Assembly: GCF_007923255.1 (NCBI RefSeq)
Contig: NZ_VOHJ01000017.1
Coordinates: 1 to 64,000, forward strand
Reading direction: 5' to 3'
DNA from: Vulcaniibacterium thermophilum
GTDB lineage: Bacteria > Pseudomonadota > Gammaproteobacteria > Xanthomonadales > Xanthomonadaceae
Length of the DNA: 64,000 nucleotides
Both the position numbers and the translations under genes were made by a program. Positions 36,151 to 44,965 of the stretch are shown here, in pieces (position 1 is the stretch's first letter; each line of letters opens with the position of its first letter). Below the pieces are notes generated by a model. The model was not told the DNA's origin. It saw only the letters and a program-made list of their open reading frames with translations, and did not search any database.

Positions 36151-36822
36151 ATGCGCGCGCCGTTCGCTGCCCTGCTCGTCCTCGCCCTCGCCGGCTGCGC
36201 GAGCGCATCGCGTCGCGACGCCGACTGGACGCCGACCCAGCCGCTCGCCGCGGCGACGCCCGCGCCCGCGCCCACCGCCGGGGCGATCTACGGCGGCCAG
36301 GGCGGCCTGCGGCTGTTCCAGGACAAGCGCGCGCGCGAGGCGGGCGATCTGGTCACCGTCGTGCTGGTCGAGCGCACCGTCGCGCAGAGCCGCGCCAGCA
36401 CGCAGATCAGCAAGGACTCGGAAACCAGCATCGCCGCGCCCAGCCTGTTCGGCGCGCCGGTGACCTACGGCGGGCGCAACATCCTCGACGCCGAGGTCAG
36501 CGGCTCGCGCACGTTCAAGGGCGACGGCGACACCTCGCAGAGCAACCGGCTGGACGGCGAGATCACCGCCACCGTGGTGCAGCGCCTGCCCAACGGCAAT
36601 CTGGTGATCGTCGGCGAGAAGCGCGTGCGGCTGAACCAGGGCGACGAGCTGATCCGCATTCAAGGCGTGGTCCGCCCGGCCGATATCGGTCCCGACAACC
36701 GGATCGCGTCCAGCCGCGTGGCCGATGCCCGCATCGTCTACGGCGGCCGCGGTCCGGTCTCGAAATCCAACGCGATGGGCTGGCTGAGCCGCTTCTTCAA
36801 TTCCGTGCTGATGCCGCTATGA
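36151..36822 (+). CDS. flgH: Flagellar L-ring lipoprotein FlgH
   Basis: A 223-residue outer-membrane lipoprotein that forms the L-ring. The lipobox is LVLALAGC with the modified Cys16. [20 protein letters not shown] and [18 protein letters not shown] with [12 protein letters not shown] are FlgH signatures, and [11 protein letters not shown] ends it. The ATG at 36151 is preferred over a GTG three codons upstream that overlaps the flgG stop. Confidence 0.95.
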   Translation: MRAPFAALLVLALAGCASASRRDADWTPTQPLAAATPAPAPTAGAIYGGQGGLRLFQDKRAREAGDLVTVVLVERTVAQSRASTQISKDSETSIAAPSLFGAPVTYGGRNILDAEVSGSRTFKGDGDTSQSNRLDGEITATVVQRLPNGNLVIVGEKRVRLNQGDELIRIQGVVRPADIGPDNRIASSRVADARIVYGGRGPVSKSNAMGWLSRFFNSVLMPL

Positions 36823-37928
36823 GCCGCCTTCTCGTCCTGCTCGCCGCCGCCCTGCTCGCCCTCGCCGGCCCGGCGCGCGCCGAGCGCATCAAGGATCTCG
36901 CCTCGGTCGAAGGCGTGCGCGACAACCCGCTGATCGGCTACGGCCTGGTGGTCGGGCTGGACGGCTCGGGCGACCAGACCTCGCAGGCGCCGTTCACCGT
37001 GCAGAGCCTGAAGGCGATGCTGGACGAGCTCGGCGTGTCGATTCCGCCGGGCGTGAATCCGCAGTTGAAGAACGTCGCCGCGGTGGCGGTGCACGCGCAG
37101 TTGCCGCCGTTCGCCAAGCCCGGACAGGCGATCGACGTCACCGTGTCGTCGATCGGCAACGCGCGCAGCCTGCGCGGCGGCAGCCTGCTGATGACGCCGC
37201 TGCGCGGCGTCGACGGCCAGGTGTACGCGATCGCGCAGGGCAATCTGGTGGTCGGCGGCTTCGGCGCCTCCGGCCGCGACGGCTCGCGGATCTCGGTCAA
37301 CATCCCCAGCGCCGGCCGCATCCCCAACGGCGCGATCGTCGAGCGCACGGTCAGCGAAGGCTTCGGCGGCGCCGGCAGCGGCGAGCTGCGGCTGAACCTG
37401 CACCGCGCCGACTTCACCACCGCATCGCGCATGGTCGAGGCGCTGAACGCCGCGTTCGGCCCCGGCACCGCGCGCGCCATCGACGCGGTGACGGTGAGCG
37501 TGCGCGCGCCGGAGGAGATGAGCGAGCGCATCGGCTTCATGGCGCGGGTGGAGTCGCTGGAGCTCGATCCCGGCGCGGCGGCGGCGAAGGTCATCATCAA
37601 CGCGCGCACCGGCACCGTGGTGATGGGCGGCAACGTGCGCGTGGGTCCGGCGGCGGTGTCGCACGGCTCGCTGGTGGTGACCGTGTCCGAGAGCGCCACC
37701 ATCAGCCAGCCCAACCCGCTCGGCAACGGCGCCACCGTGGTGGTGCCGCAGTCGCAGGTCGAAGCGCGCCAGGACGGCGGGCGCATGTTCCTGTTCCCCG
37801 GCGGCGTGTCGCTGGAGGAGATCGTGCGCGCGGTGAACGCGGTCGGCGCGGCGCCGGGCGACCTGGTCGCCATCCTCGAGGCGCTCAAGCAGGCCGGCGC
37901 GCTGCGCGCCGAGCTCGAGGTGATCTGA
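36819..37928 (+). CDS. flgI: Flagellar P-ring protein FlgI
   Basis: A 369-residue periplasmic P-ring protein with a signal peptide ([20 protein letters not shown]). [20 protein letters not shown] and [13 protein letters not shown] are the family signature near the mature N-terminus. It overlaps flgH by four bases. FlgA, encoded on the other strand of the same cluster, is its chaperone. Confidence 0.96.
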   Translation: MSRLLVLLAAALLALAGPARAERIKDLASVEGVRDNPLIGYGLVVGLDGSGDQTSQAPFTVQSLKAMLDELGVSIPPGVNPQLKNVAAVAVHAQLPPFAKPGQAIDVTVSSIGNARSLRGGSLLMTPLRGVDGQVYAIAQGNLVVGGFGASGRDGSRISVNIPSAGRIPNGAIVERTVSEGFGGAGSGELRLNLHRADFTTASRMVEALNAAFGPGTARAIDAVTVSVRAPEEMSERIGFMARVESLELDPGAAAAKVIINARTGTVVMGGNVRVGPAAVSHGSLVVTVSESATISQPNPLGNGATVVVPQSQVEARQDGGRMFLFPGGVSLEEIVRAVNAVGAAPGDLVAILEALKQAGALRAELEVI

Positions 37929-37929
37929 C

Positions 37930-38886
37930 ATGCAACTGCGCCCGACCGCCCTGCCCCTCGCTTCGTCCGCTCCGCAGGACGCGAAGTCGATCGACAAGGC
38001 CGCGCGCGCGCTGGAAGGCGAGTTCGCCCGCATGATGATCCGCGCCATGCGCCAGACCGGCCTCGGCGAGGACGCCAGCTTCCCCGGCGCGGCCGCGCAG
38101 TACCGCGATCTGTACGACGGCCAGCTCGCCGAGATGATCACGCGCGGTCGCGGCCTCGGCCTTGCGGAGACGATCCGCCGCCAGCTCGGCGCGCAGAGCG
38201 CGTCGTCGGCGCCGCCGTCCGCCCCCCTCCCGCTCGGCCGCGCGGCCGCGGCGCCGATGCCGCTGTACACCGGCGTGACGCCGCCCGCGCTGCCGATCGC
38301 GCCGCGCGCGCCGACCGTGCCCGGCGCCAGCCCGTCGTGGCCGCGCGCGGACGACTGGCAGGCCACGCCGCGCCAGGTCGCCGAGGCGGCGCGTCCCGCG
38401 CGCGAGGGCGCCAGCCGCGCCGAACGCTTCGTGGCCGAGATCTGGCCGCTGGCGAAGCAGGCCGCGCAGCAGCTCGGCGTCGATCCGAAGACGCTGGTCG
38501 CGCAGGCCGCGCTCGAAACCGGCTGGGGCCGGCGCCAGATCCGCACAGGCGACGGCGCCAGCGCCAACAACCTGTTCGGCATCAAGGCCACCGGCTGGAG
38601 CGGCGAGCGCGCGCGCAATCTCACCACCGAGTACGTCGGCGGCGAGCCGCGCCGCGAGAGCGCGCAGTTCCGCGTCTACGGCAGCATGGCCGAGAGCTTC
38701 GCCGACTACGTGCGCCTGCTGTCCGGCAACCCGCGCTACGCCGAGGCGCTGCGCGCGGGCGGCGACGGCCGCCGGTTCGCGCAGGCGCTGCAGAAGGCCG
38801 GCTACGCGACCGATCCCCACTACGCCGACAAGCTGATCGCGATCGCCGAGGGCCCCACCCTCAAGCGCGCGCTGGCGGGACTCTGA
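37930..38886 (+). CDS. flgJ: Flagellar rod assembly protein / peptidoglycan hydrolase FlgJ
   Basis: A 318-residue two-domain FlgJ. The N-terminal rod-capping domain (about 20-105) has ALEGEFARMMIRAMRQTG and DLYDGQLAEMI. A Pro/Ala linker of about 60 residues follows. The C-terminal glucosaminidase domain from about 170 has AQAALETGWGRR with the catalytic Glu196, then NNLFGIKATGWSG. The cap and hydrolase together let the rod cross the peptidoglycan. Confidence 0.95.
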   Translation: MQLRPTALPLASSAPQDAKSIDKAARALEGEFARMMIRAMRQTGLGEDASFPGAAAQYRDLYDGQLAEMITRGRGLGLAETIRRQLGAQSASSAPPSAPLPLGRAAAAPMPLYTGVTPPALPIAPRAPTVPGASPSWPRADDWQATPRQVAEAARPAREGASRAERFVAEIWPLAKQAAQQLGVDPKTLVAQAALETGWGRRQIRTGDGASANNLFGIKATGWSGERARNLTTEYVGGEPRRESAQFRVYGSMAESFADYVRLLSGNPRYAEALRAGGDGRRFAQALQKAGYATDPHYADKLIAIAEGPTLKRALAGL

Positions 38887-38898
38887 GGGAGGGCCTGA

Positions 38899-40788
38899 AT
38901 GAGCATCCTCGGCACCGGAAGCTCCGCCCTGCTAGCGTTCCAGCGCGCGCTGGCGACCATCAGCCACAACGTCGCCAACGCCAACACCGACGGCTACAGC
39001 CGCCAGCGCGTGGAACTGGCCGCGCGGCCGGGCAACCCCTACGGCTACGGCTTCGTCGGCGCGGGCGTGGAGACCAGCGCGGTCACCCGTCTGGCCGACG
39101 GTTTCCACTTCTCGCGCGCGCTCGACAGCGCCGCGGAGCTGGGCCGGCTGGGCACCCTCGCCGGCCTCGCCGAACGCTTGGACACCGCGATCTCCGACGA
39201 CGCGACCGGCCTGGCCGCGCCGTGGTCGGCGTTCTTCGACGCCATGCAGGGCGTCGCCTCGCAGCCGGCGTCGGGCGCCTCGCGGCAGGCGCTGCTGGAT
39301 CGCGCCAACGCCATGGCCACCCGCGTGCGTTCGCTCGACGCGCAGTTCAAGTCGATCGACGTCGAGGTCAACGCCAAGATCGAAGGCAACGTGCGCGAGG
39401 TCAACCGCCTCAGCGGCGAGATCGCGCGCCTGAACGAGGAGATCGTGCGCCAGCGCGGCCTGGCCGGCGGCCAGCAGCCCAACGATCTGCTCGACCAGCG
39501 CGAGCGCCTGATCCAGGAGCTCTCCGCCAAGGCCGGCGTCGTCACCGCGATGCAGGAGGACGGCGCGATCAACGTGTTCACCGGTGGCGGGCAATCGCTG
39601 GTGGTGGGCACCAAGGCCCAGGCGCTGACCACGGTAGCCGACCCGTTCCGCCCCGAGCGGCGCGAGCTGGCGCTGCAATCGCCGAGCGGCCCGGTGCCGC
39701 TCGGGCCCGGCACGCTCGGCGGCGAGCTCGGCGGCCTGCTGGAGTTCCGCAGCCAGGTGCTCGATCCGGCGGCTTCGCAGCTCGGCCGCATCGCCGCCAC
39801 CGTCGCCTACACCGTCAACGCGCAGCACCGTCAGGGCATGGACCTGTACGGGCAGATGGGCGGCGACTTCTTCCGTCCCATCACCGCCAACGTCAGTCCG
39901 CACGCGCTCAACACCGGCGGCGCCAGCCTGAGCGGCGCGCTGGCCGACCCGGCCGCGTTCGACGGCATCGATGCGGTGCTCACGTTCGACGGCGCGAGCT
40001 GGAGCGCGGTGCGGCGCGACAACGGCCAGCCGGTGACGCTGACCGGCACCGGCACCGCCGCCGACCCGCTGCGCGTGGGCGGCATGGCACTGGTGGTGAG
40101 CGGCAGCGCCGCCGCCGGCGACCGCTTCCTGCTGCGCCCGGCCAGCGGTGCCGCCGGCCAGTTGCAGGTGGCGATCACCGATCCCGGCCGCATCGCGGCC
40201 GCCTCGCCGCTGAAGGCGTCGGCGGACCTCGGCAACGATTCCGACGCCACCCCGGGCGCGCTCGCGATCGCCGACGCTACCGCGCCGGGCGTGGTCGCCA
40301 ACCACACCGTCGTCTTCCTCGACGACACCACCTACAGCGTCGACGGCGGCCCGCCGGCGACCTACGACCCGGCCACCGGCATCGTCGGCGGCGGCTGGAC
40401 GCTGAAACTCGAAGGCACGCCGCGCGCCGGCGACCGCTTCGACCTCGCCCCGCGCGGACCGGGTTCGAGCGACAACGGCAACATGCGCGCGCTGGCCGCG
40501 CTCGACGATCTCGGCCGCCTCGAAGGCGGCCAACTGTCGATGAACGGCGCGCTGCAGCAGCTCACCGTCGCCACCGCCTCGGCCGCGCGCCAGGCCGGCG
40601 ACGCGCGCGACGCGCAGGGCATCATCGACCAGCAGGTGCGCGCCGATCGCGAGGCGCTGTCGGGCGTCAACCTCGACGAAGAGGCCGCCAACCTCCTGCG
40701 CTTCCAGCAGGCCTACCAGGCCGCGGCGCAGGTCATCGCGGCGGCCGACACCGTGTTCCAGAGCCTGTTGTCGGCGGTGCGGCGATGA
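38899..40788 (+). CDS. flgK: Hook-filament junction protein FlgK
   Basis: A 629-residue hook-associated protein 1. LGTGSSALLAFQRALATIS and NVANANTDGYSRQRVELAAR are the N-terminus. SGVNLDEEAANLLRFQQAYQ and DTVFQSLLSAVRR are the C-terminus. The middle is longer than in enterics, with Ala/Gly/Asp-rich domains. FlgN, encoded on the minus strand of the same cluster, is its export chaperone. Confidence 0.95.
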   Translation: MSILGTGSSALLAFQRALATISHNVANANTDGYSRQRVELAARPGNPYGYGFVGAGVETSAVTRLADGFHFSRALDSAAELGRLGTLAGLAERLDTAISDDATGLAAPWSAFFDAMQGVASQPASGASRQALLDRANAMATRVRSLDAQFKSIDVEVNAKIEGNVREVNRLSGEIARLNEEIVRQRGLAGGQQPNDLLDQRERLIQELSAKAGVVTAMQEDGAINVFTGGGQSLVVGTKAQALTTVADPFRPERRELALQSPSGPVPLGPGTLGGELGGLLEFRSQVLDPAASQLGRIAATVAYTVNAQHRQGMDLYGQMGGDFFRPITANVSPHALNTGGASLSGALADPAAFDGIDAVLTFDGASWSAVRRDNGQPVTLTGTGTAADPLRVGGMALVVSGSAAAGDRFLLRPASGAAGQLQVAITDPGRIAAASPLKASADLGNDSDATPGALAIADATAPGVVANHTVVFLDDTTYSVDGGPPATYDPATGIVGGGWTLKLEGTPRAGDRFDLAPRGPGSSDNGNMRALAALDDLGRLEGGQLSMNGALQQLTVATASAARQAGDARDAQGIIDQQVRADREALSGVNLDEEAANLLRFQQAYQAAAQVIAAADTVFQSLLSAVRR

Positions 40789-41984
40789 GCGGACGGATCT
40801 CCACCCTGGGCATGCATCTGCTGGCGGTCTCGCAGATGCAGGCGCGCCAGGTCGAACTCTCGAAGACCCAGCAGCAACTGGCGACCATGCGCCGCGTGCT
40901 GGTCGGCCGCGACGACCCGATCGCGGCCGGCGTGGCCACCGCGCTCGAGCGCGCGCGCGCCGAGCACGAGCGCTACGGCACCAACGCCGACTTGGCCGAA
41001 ACCCGCCTGCAGCTCGAGGAAACCGCGCTGGTCTCGCTCGGCGACCGGCTGGTGCGGATGCGCGAGATCGCGATCCAGGCCAACAACGCCACGCACACCG
41101 CCGACTCGCGCCGCGCGCTGCTGGCCGAACTGCGCGAACACCGCCGCGCGCTGGTGGCGCTGGGCAACGCCAGCGACGGCCAGGGCCGATTCCTGTTCGC
41201 CGGCACCGCCGACGGCAGCGCGCCGTTCGTGGAAACCGGCGGCGCGGTGAGCTACGTCGGCGATCAGACCCGCCGCCAGGTGGAGGTCGCGCCCGAAGTG
41301 ACCGTGGTCGACAGCGATCCGGGCAGCGAGATCTTCATGCGCGTGCGCACCGGCGATGGCCAGGTGGCCGCGCGTGCCGCCGCCGCCAACACGGGCACCG
41401 CCGTGCTGCGTTCCACCGGCTTCGTCGATGCCTCGCAGTGGGACGGCGGCCAGTACCGCATCGAATTCGCGGGCGGCAACTATCAGGTGCTCGATGCGGC
41501 CAATACCCTCGTCGCCTCCGGCGCCTATGCCTCGGGGCAGGCGATCGTCGTGCGCGGGTACCAGGTCACGCTGGAAGGCGCGCCCGCGGACGGCGACCGC
41601 ATCGACGTGGGGCCGGCTCCCGCGCGCAGCCTGTTCGAAACCGTCGATGCCCTGATCGCCGCGGTGCAGATGGCCGATACCCCGGCGTCCACCCAGGCCG
41701 CGCAGCAGAACGCCTTCTACGCCGCCATCCAGGATCTGGACACCGCGTCCGACCACGTCGTCGACCTGCGTTCCTCGGTCGGCGCGCGGCTGGCCACGCT
41801 GGAGGCCAGCGAGGAAGAACGCAACGCGCAGATCGTCTCGCTCAAGGCCACGCTCTCGGAGCTGCGCGATCTCGACTATGCCGAAGCCACCAGCCGCCTG
41901 GCCCGCGAATCGGCGGCACTGGAAGCGGCGCGCCTGAGCTACATGCGTATCCAGTCGCTGTCGCTGTTCTCGATGCTGCGCTGA
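40785..41984 (+). CDS. flgL: Hook-filament junction protein FlgL
   Basis: A 399-residue hook-associated protein 3. The flagellin-like N-terminus MSGRISTLGMHLLAVSQMQA leads into QVELSKTQQQLAT. The C-terminus has YAEATSRLARESAALEAARL and MRIQSLSLFSMLR. It overlaps flgK by ATGA. It is the last gene of the flgG-L transcript; a set of hairpins follows 30 bases after its stop. Confidence 0.94.
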   Translation: MSGRISTLGMHLLAVSQMQARQVELSKTQQQLATMRRVLVGRDDPIAAGVATALERARAEHERYGTNADLAETRLQLEETALVSLGDRLVRMREIAIQANNATHTADSRRALLAELREHRRALVALGNASDGQGRFLFAGTADGSAPFVETGGAVSYVGDQTRRQVEVAPEVTVVDSDPGSEIFMRVRTGDGQVAARAAAANTGTAVLRSTGFVDASQWDGGQYRIEFAGGNYQVLDAANTLVASGAYASGQAIVVRGYQVTLEGAPADGDRIDVGPAPARSLFETVDALIAAVQMADTPASTQAAQQNAFYAAIQDLDTASDHVVDLRSSVGARLATLEASEEERNAQIVSLKATLSELRDLDYAEATSRLARESAALEAARLSYMRIQSLSLFSMLR

Positions 41985-42013
41985 GACTGCGCGAGCAAGG
42001 GGAGGAGTCGAAG

Positions 42014-42149
42014 CCCTCCCCTTCAAGGGGAGGGTTGGGTGGCGATGGGGTCGGAAGCCGCTGAACCTCGGATTCGGCGCAACCCCCTCCCAGCCTCCCC
42101 CTGCATCCGCAGGGGGAGGAGTGAGCCCTCCCCTGTTCACAGGGGAGGG
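42014..42149. repeat. Three hairpin repeats between flgL and the effector gene
   Basis: Three GC-rich inverted repeats: 42014-42034 (CCCTCCCCTT/AAGGGGAGGG, one mismatched centre), 42094-42119 (11-base perfect stem CCTCCCCCTGC with loop ATCC) and 42126-42149 (10-base perfect stem CCCTCCCCTG with loop TTCA). They separate convergent transcripts and may end both. No T-runs follow. Confidence 0.8.
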
Positions 42150-42231
42150 TTGGGTGGGGTTGCGTCGGCGCCCCGCAGTGCGTCGGCCGCCGGGCAACCC
42201 CTGTGGATCGGGCGCCGGCCGGCGTCGGAGG

Positions 42232-43728
42232 TCACATCCGCGCCAGGCGCGGCGCCTCCTGCGTTGCATGCGTGTGCGCCAGCGCATGCTCGGGCAAACG
42301 CACAGGTTCGCGCTCGAAAGCTTGGAGTCGCTGCACGGACTGCTCCACCGGCGTGGCGACCGCCACCTCGGTGCGAACCCCCGCGCGCAGCGCCGCCGGA
42401 TTCGCTGGATTCCCCTGCACCGCGAACGCATACTCCCCCGCGCCCGCCGTCGCGGTCGGGCGACTGAGCACGACCTGGTCGATCCGGCTCAGGCCCTGCT
42501 CGCGCGCCGCGACCGCCAGCGCGCCGGCGAGTCGCTCGCTGACCGCGTCGTAGGCGCGACCGAGCGATTCGTCCAGCGCACGTACCCGTTCGCGCGCCTG
42601 CTCCAGCAGCGGATGCGCCTGCCGCTCGCCCTCGAACGGCGGCGGCACGCGCACCGGCCGCTGCTGCAGTTCTCCGCCGCCGCGTGTGGAGGTGAGGACG
42701 TACTGCCACGTCGTCTGGCGGGGGTTGCCCCGGACGGCGTCCATAAAGTCTTTGTAATCACGCGTGTGGATCGTCTGACAGCCCGCGGAATCGGTGCTGT
42801 CGCGTGATCCACGGTGGATCTTCAAAGTGTTGTTGAGGTCCCGAATCCCGTCCACGTCGCCGGCGGTAAAGCGGCCATCGCCGTTGGTGTCGCGCTCGAC
42901 CTGCCCGGCGCCGTTTTCCACGGCTGCCGCGGTCGGTCGCAACGCGCGATCGTGCGGATTCCCGCGCACCGGATGGGTCGCCGCTTGCATCTCGTAGACG
43001 CCCTCGCGCAGGCGACCGAGGTCCAGCACGCCATCGTGGTTCGCATCCTCGCCCTGGATGCGACGCGGCTCGACGCTCTCGAAGCCCGGCGCCGCTGCAC
43101 GCCGCCCGCGGCCCGCCCGCTGGTCGTACTGCGCCGTCGGCTCGGTATTGGCCCACTCGGCGGTGAACACATCCCGCCGCCCCTGCACGTCGGTCCACAG
43201 CACCACGATGCGGTCGTCGTACACGCCCGTACCGCGCGAGGATTCGTCGAACGGCGTGCGCGGATCGTCCGCCTGCCGCCGGTCCGGTTCCCTTCTGGTG
43301 GCGGAAGCGCGGGTGTCGGTTTCCTGCCGCAAGCCGAGGATCACCCGCTCCTCCGCACGATCGAGCGCGCGCGCCGAAGCCTCGTTGCCGCGCACGCGGA
43401 CGATGCTGGCGTAGATGTCGTACTGCTGCGCCTTGCCCAGGTGCGCCACTTCGGCGGCATGGTCCGGCAGACGCGGCGCCCCGCGCGCGGCGTCGAGGCG
43501 GTCGAGCGCGGGGCCAAGGCCCACGCGCCGGGCCGCCTGCCCCTCGGCCGCGATGCGCTCGCCTGCGAACGCCACCACGTACCGGTCCAGCGCCTCCTGG
43601 ATCGCCGGCGGCTGCGCCGCCCGGCGCTGCTCCAGCAGCCGCAGCGCCTCGATCGCCTGCCCCTGCCGCGCCAGCCTGGCCACCTCGTCCGCGTTGGCCC
43701 GGATGTCGAATTCCCTTTCGCGGCTCAT
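42232..43728 (-). CDS. Putative Xanthomonas-type T4SS effector with XVIPCD domain
   Basis: A 498-residue protein. The C-terminal 100 residues (about 372-475) match the XVIPCD secretion domain of X-T4SS effectors: HPLLEQARERVRALDESLG, then GLSRIDQVVLS and YAFAVQGNPANPAALRAGV. The N-terminal part is helical and charged. The middle has two EF-hand-like loops, DANHDGVLDLG (about 228-238) and DTNGDGRFTAGD (about 280-291), then IHRGSRDSTDSAGCQTIH (304-321). That motif pairs a His with an SxGC cysteine, as in L,D-transpeptidase-like active sites. A peptidoglycan target is therefore possible but unproven. A lipoprotein gene ends 3 bases upstream, the usual immunity position. A/T content is visibly higher than in the flagellar genes. 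Confidence 0.8.
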   Translation of the reverse strand: MSREREFDIRANADEVARLARQGQAIEALRLLEQRRAAQPPAIQEALDRYVVAFAGERIAAEGQAARRVGLGPALDRLDAARGAPRLPDHAAEVAHLGKAQQYDIYASIVRVRGNEASARALDRAEERVILGLRQETDTRASATRREPDRRQADDPRTPFDESSRGTGVYDDRIVVLWTDVQGRRDVFTAEWANTEPTAQYDQRAGRGRRAAAPGFESVEPRRIQGEDANHDGVLDLGRLREGVYEMQAATHPVRGNPHDRALRPTAAAVENGAGQVERDTNGDGRFTAGDVDGIRDLNNTLKIHRGSRDSTDSAGCQTIHTRDYKDFMDAVRGNPRQTTWQYVLTSTRGGGELQQRPVRVPPPFEGERQAHPLLEQARERVRALDESLGRAYDAVSERLAGALAVAAREQGLSRIDQVVLSRPTATAGAGEYAFAVQGNPANPAALRAGVRTEVAVATPVEQSVQRLQAFEREPVRLPEHALAHTHATQEAPRLARM

Positions 43729-43731
43729 GCC

Positions 43732-44667
43732 TCAGTCGTCCCTTCTGCTTTCGGTGTCGTTTTCGATCCAGGGCGATTTTGGCGGTACGTCGTCCGATGC
43801 GTAGCACCGTCCGAGGTAGCTGAGTGCACATGGCCAGAGCGCGCGCGGCACTCGCTCGCGCAGCTCGAACCGCTCACCGTTCCACGTCACGAAGCCGAAA
43901 TGGCCGAGGCCGTCGTCTGGCGAGAAGCGTCGATAGCGCCGGGGCGGCGGGTTTTCCGGATCGTACTCGGCAACCCAGCGTGTGGTGGGCACATCGCCCA
44001 GTTTCGAGATCTCCTCACCAGGCCCGCTGCCGGTGTGCTCCTCGAGCATCCGCAGATCGAGCGCATCGGGCTTGGGCGCCGGCGGCATGACCTCGGCGGT
44101 GACGTCGCGCGCCTGCCCGCCGGCATCGAGCCGGAACACACGGCGCCCGTAGGCCGCTTCGGGGCAATCCGTCTGCGAGTACTCGCAGAAGTGGGTCCAC
44201 ACCGCGTAGACGGTGTCCCCGGGCCGCCGGCCCTCGAACGAGCGCAGAACCAGATACTCCTGCGTCGCGCCAAGGTCGACGACCACGTCCGCACGCGCCC
44301 CGAAGCCGGGAACGACGCGGTAGATCACCCTTGCGAACCGACCATCGCCGGGCACCGGCGGCGCCCACGGCAGCAGCGGCGCGATCGCCCGCCACGCCCG
44401 CGCCATGTGCCGGGGCATGGGCCCCTTGCACTGCTCGCGTAGCAGCACCCGCGATCCGATGCTGGTCCGCTCGCCCGGACCGGTACAGTCCGCCCCCATC
44501 GCCCGCTCCAGCTCGAACGGCGCCGGTCTTGCGACCGCGGGCATCTCGGGCAGGGCTTCGAGGGGATCGTCCGGGACGGGCGCGGCGTCCGTCGGCCGGG
44601 CAGCGGCGCAGCCGAGGACCAGAAGCGCAGACAGGACGAGGACAGAGGAACGGCGCAGGAGCGGCAT
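43732..44667 (-). CDS. Periplasmic lipoprotein, probable immunity protein of the adjacent effector
   Basis: A 311-residue lipoprotein starting MPLLRRSSVLVLSALLVLGC, with the modified Cys20. No domain family is recognised. The mature part includes DVVVDLGATQEYLVLRSFEG, THFCEYSQTDCPEAAYG and WNGERFELRERVPRALWPCA, with several cysteines that could form disulfides. Its gene lies directly upstream of the XVIPCD effector on the same strand with a 3-base gap, exactly where X-T4SS immunity lipoproteins are encoded. Immunity function is inferred from position and export. Confidence 0.7.
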   Translation of the reverse strand: MPLLRRSSVLVLSALLVLGCAAARPTDAAPVPDDPLEALPEMPAVARPAPFELERAMGADCTGPGERTSIGSRVLLREQCKGPMPRHMARAWRAIAPLLPWAPPVPGDGRFARVIYRVVPGFGARADVVVDLGATQEYLVLRSFEGRRPGDTVYAVWTHFCEYSQTDCPEAAYGRRVFRLDAGGQARDVTAEVMPPAPKPDALDLRMLEEHTGSGPGEEISKLGDVPTTRWVAEYDPENPPPRRYRRFSPDDGLGHFGFVTWNGERFELRERVPRALWPCALSYLGRCYASDDVPPKSPWIENDTESRRDD

Positions 44668-44917
44668 CGCGAATCCCTTCGGCGGATGGTGACGTGAGCG
44701 GGCCGGCGGTCGCGGCCGGCGTGACGCGGCATATCGCACTGGAATGGCGCCGAAGTTGCAAGACCGGCTGCGCGCCCTTGCCGTCTTGGCCGCGCCCGAT
44801 GTCCTCGGGAGCCGGCTCCGCGTCGAGGCACGCACCAGCCCACGACGCCCAGGATGCTGCGACGGTCGCCTGGGCGGCCGACGGAATTCCGGAGCGCGGC
44901 CGCCGACGGAAAGCCGG

Positions 44918-44933
44918 CGGCACGGGTCTTGCC
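44918..44933 (+). promoter_or_regulatory. Sigma-54 promoter of the flagellin-modification operon
   Basis: CGGCACGGGTCTTGCC: GG at 44919-44920 and GC at 44931-44932, ten bases apart. It closely resembles the fliE promoter (TGGCACAAGTCTTGCC). The predicted start is at about 44944, 22 bases before the ATG of the HAD gene. Confidence 0.8.
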
Positions 44934-44965
44934 TCTGGCAGGCACCCCTGGCCTGCCGGACCGCC

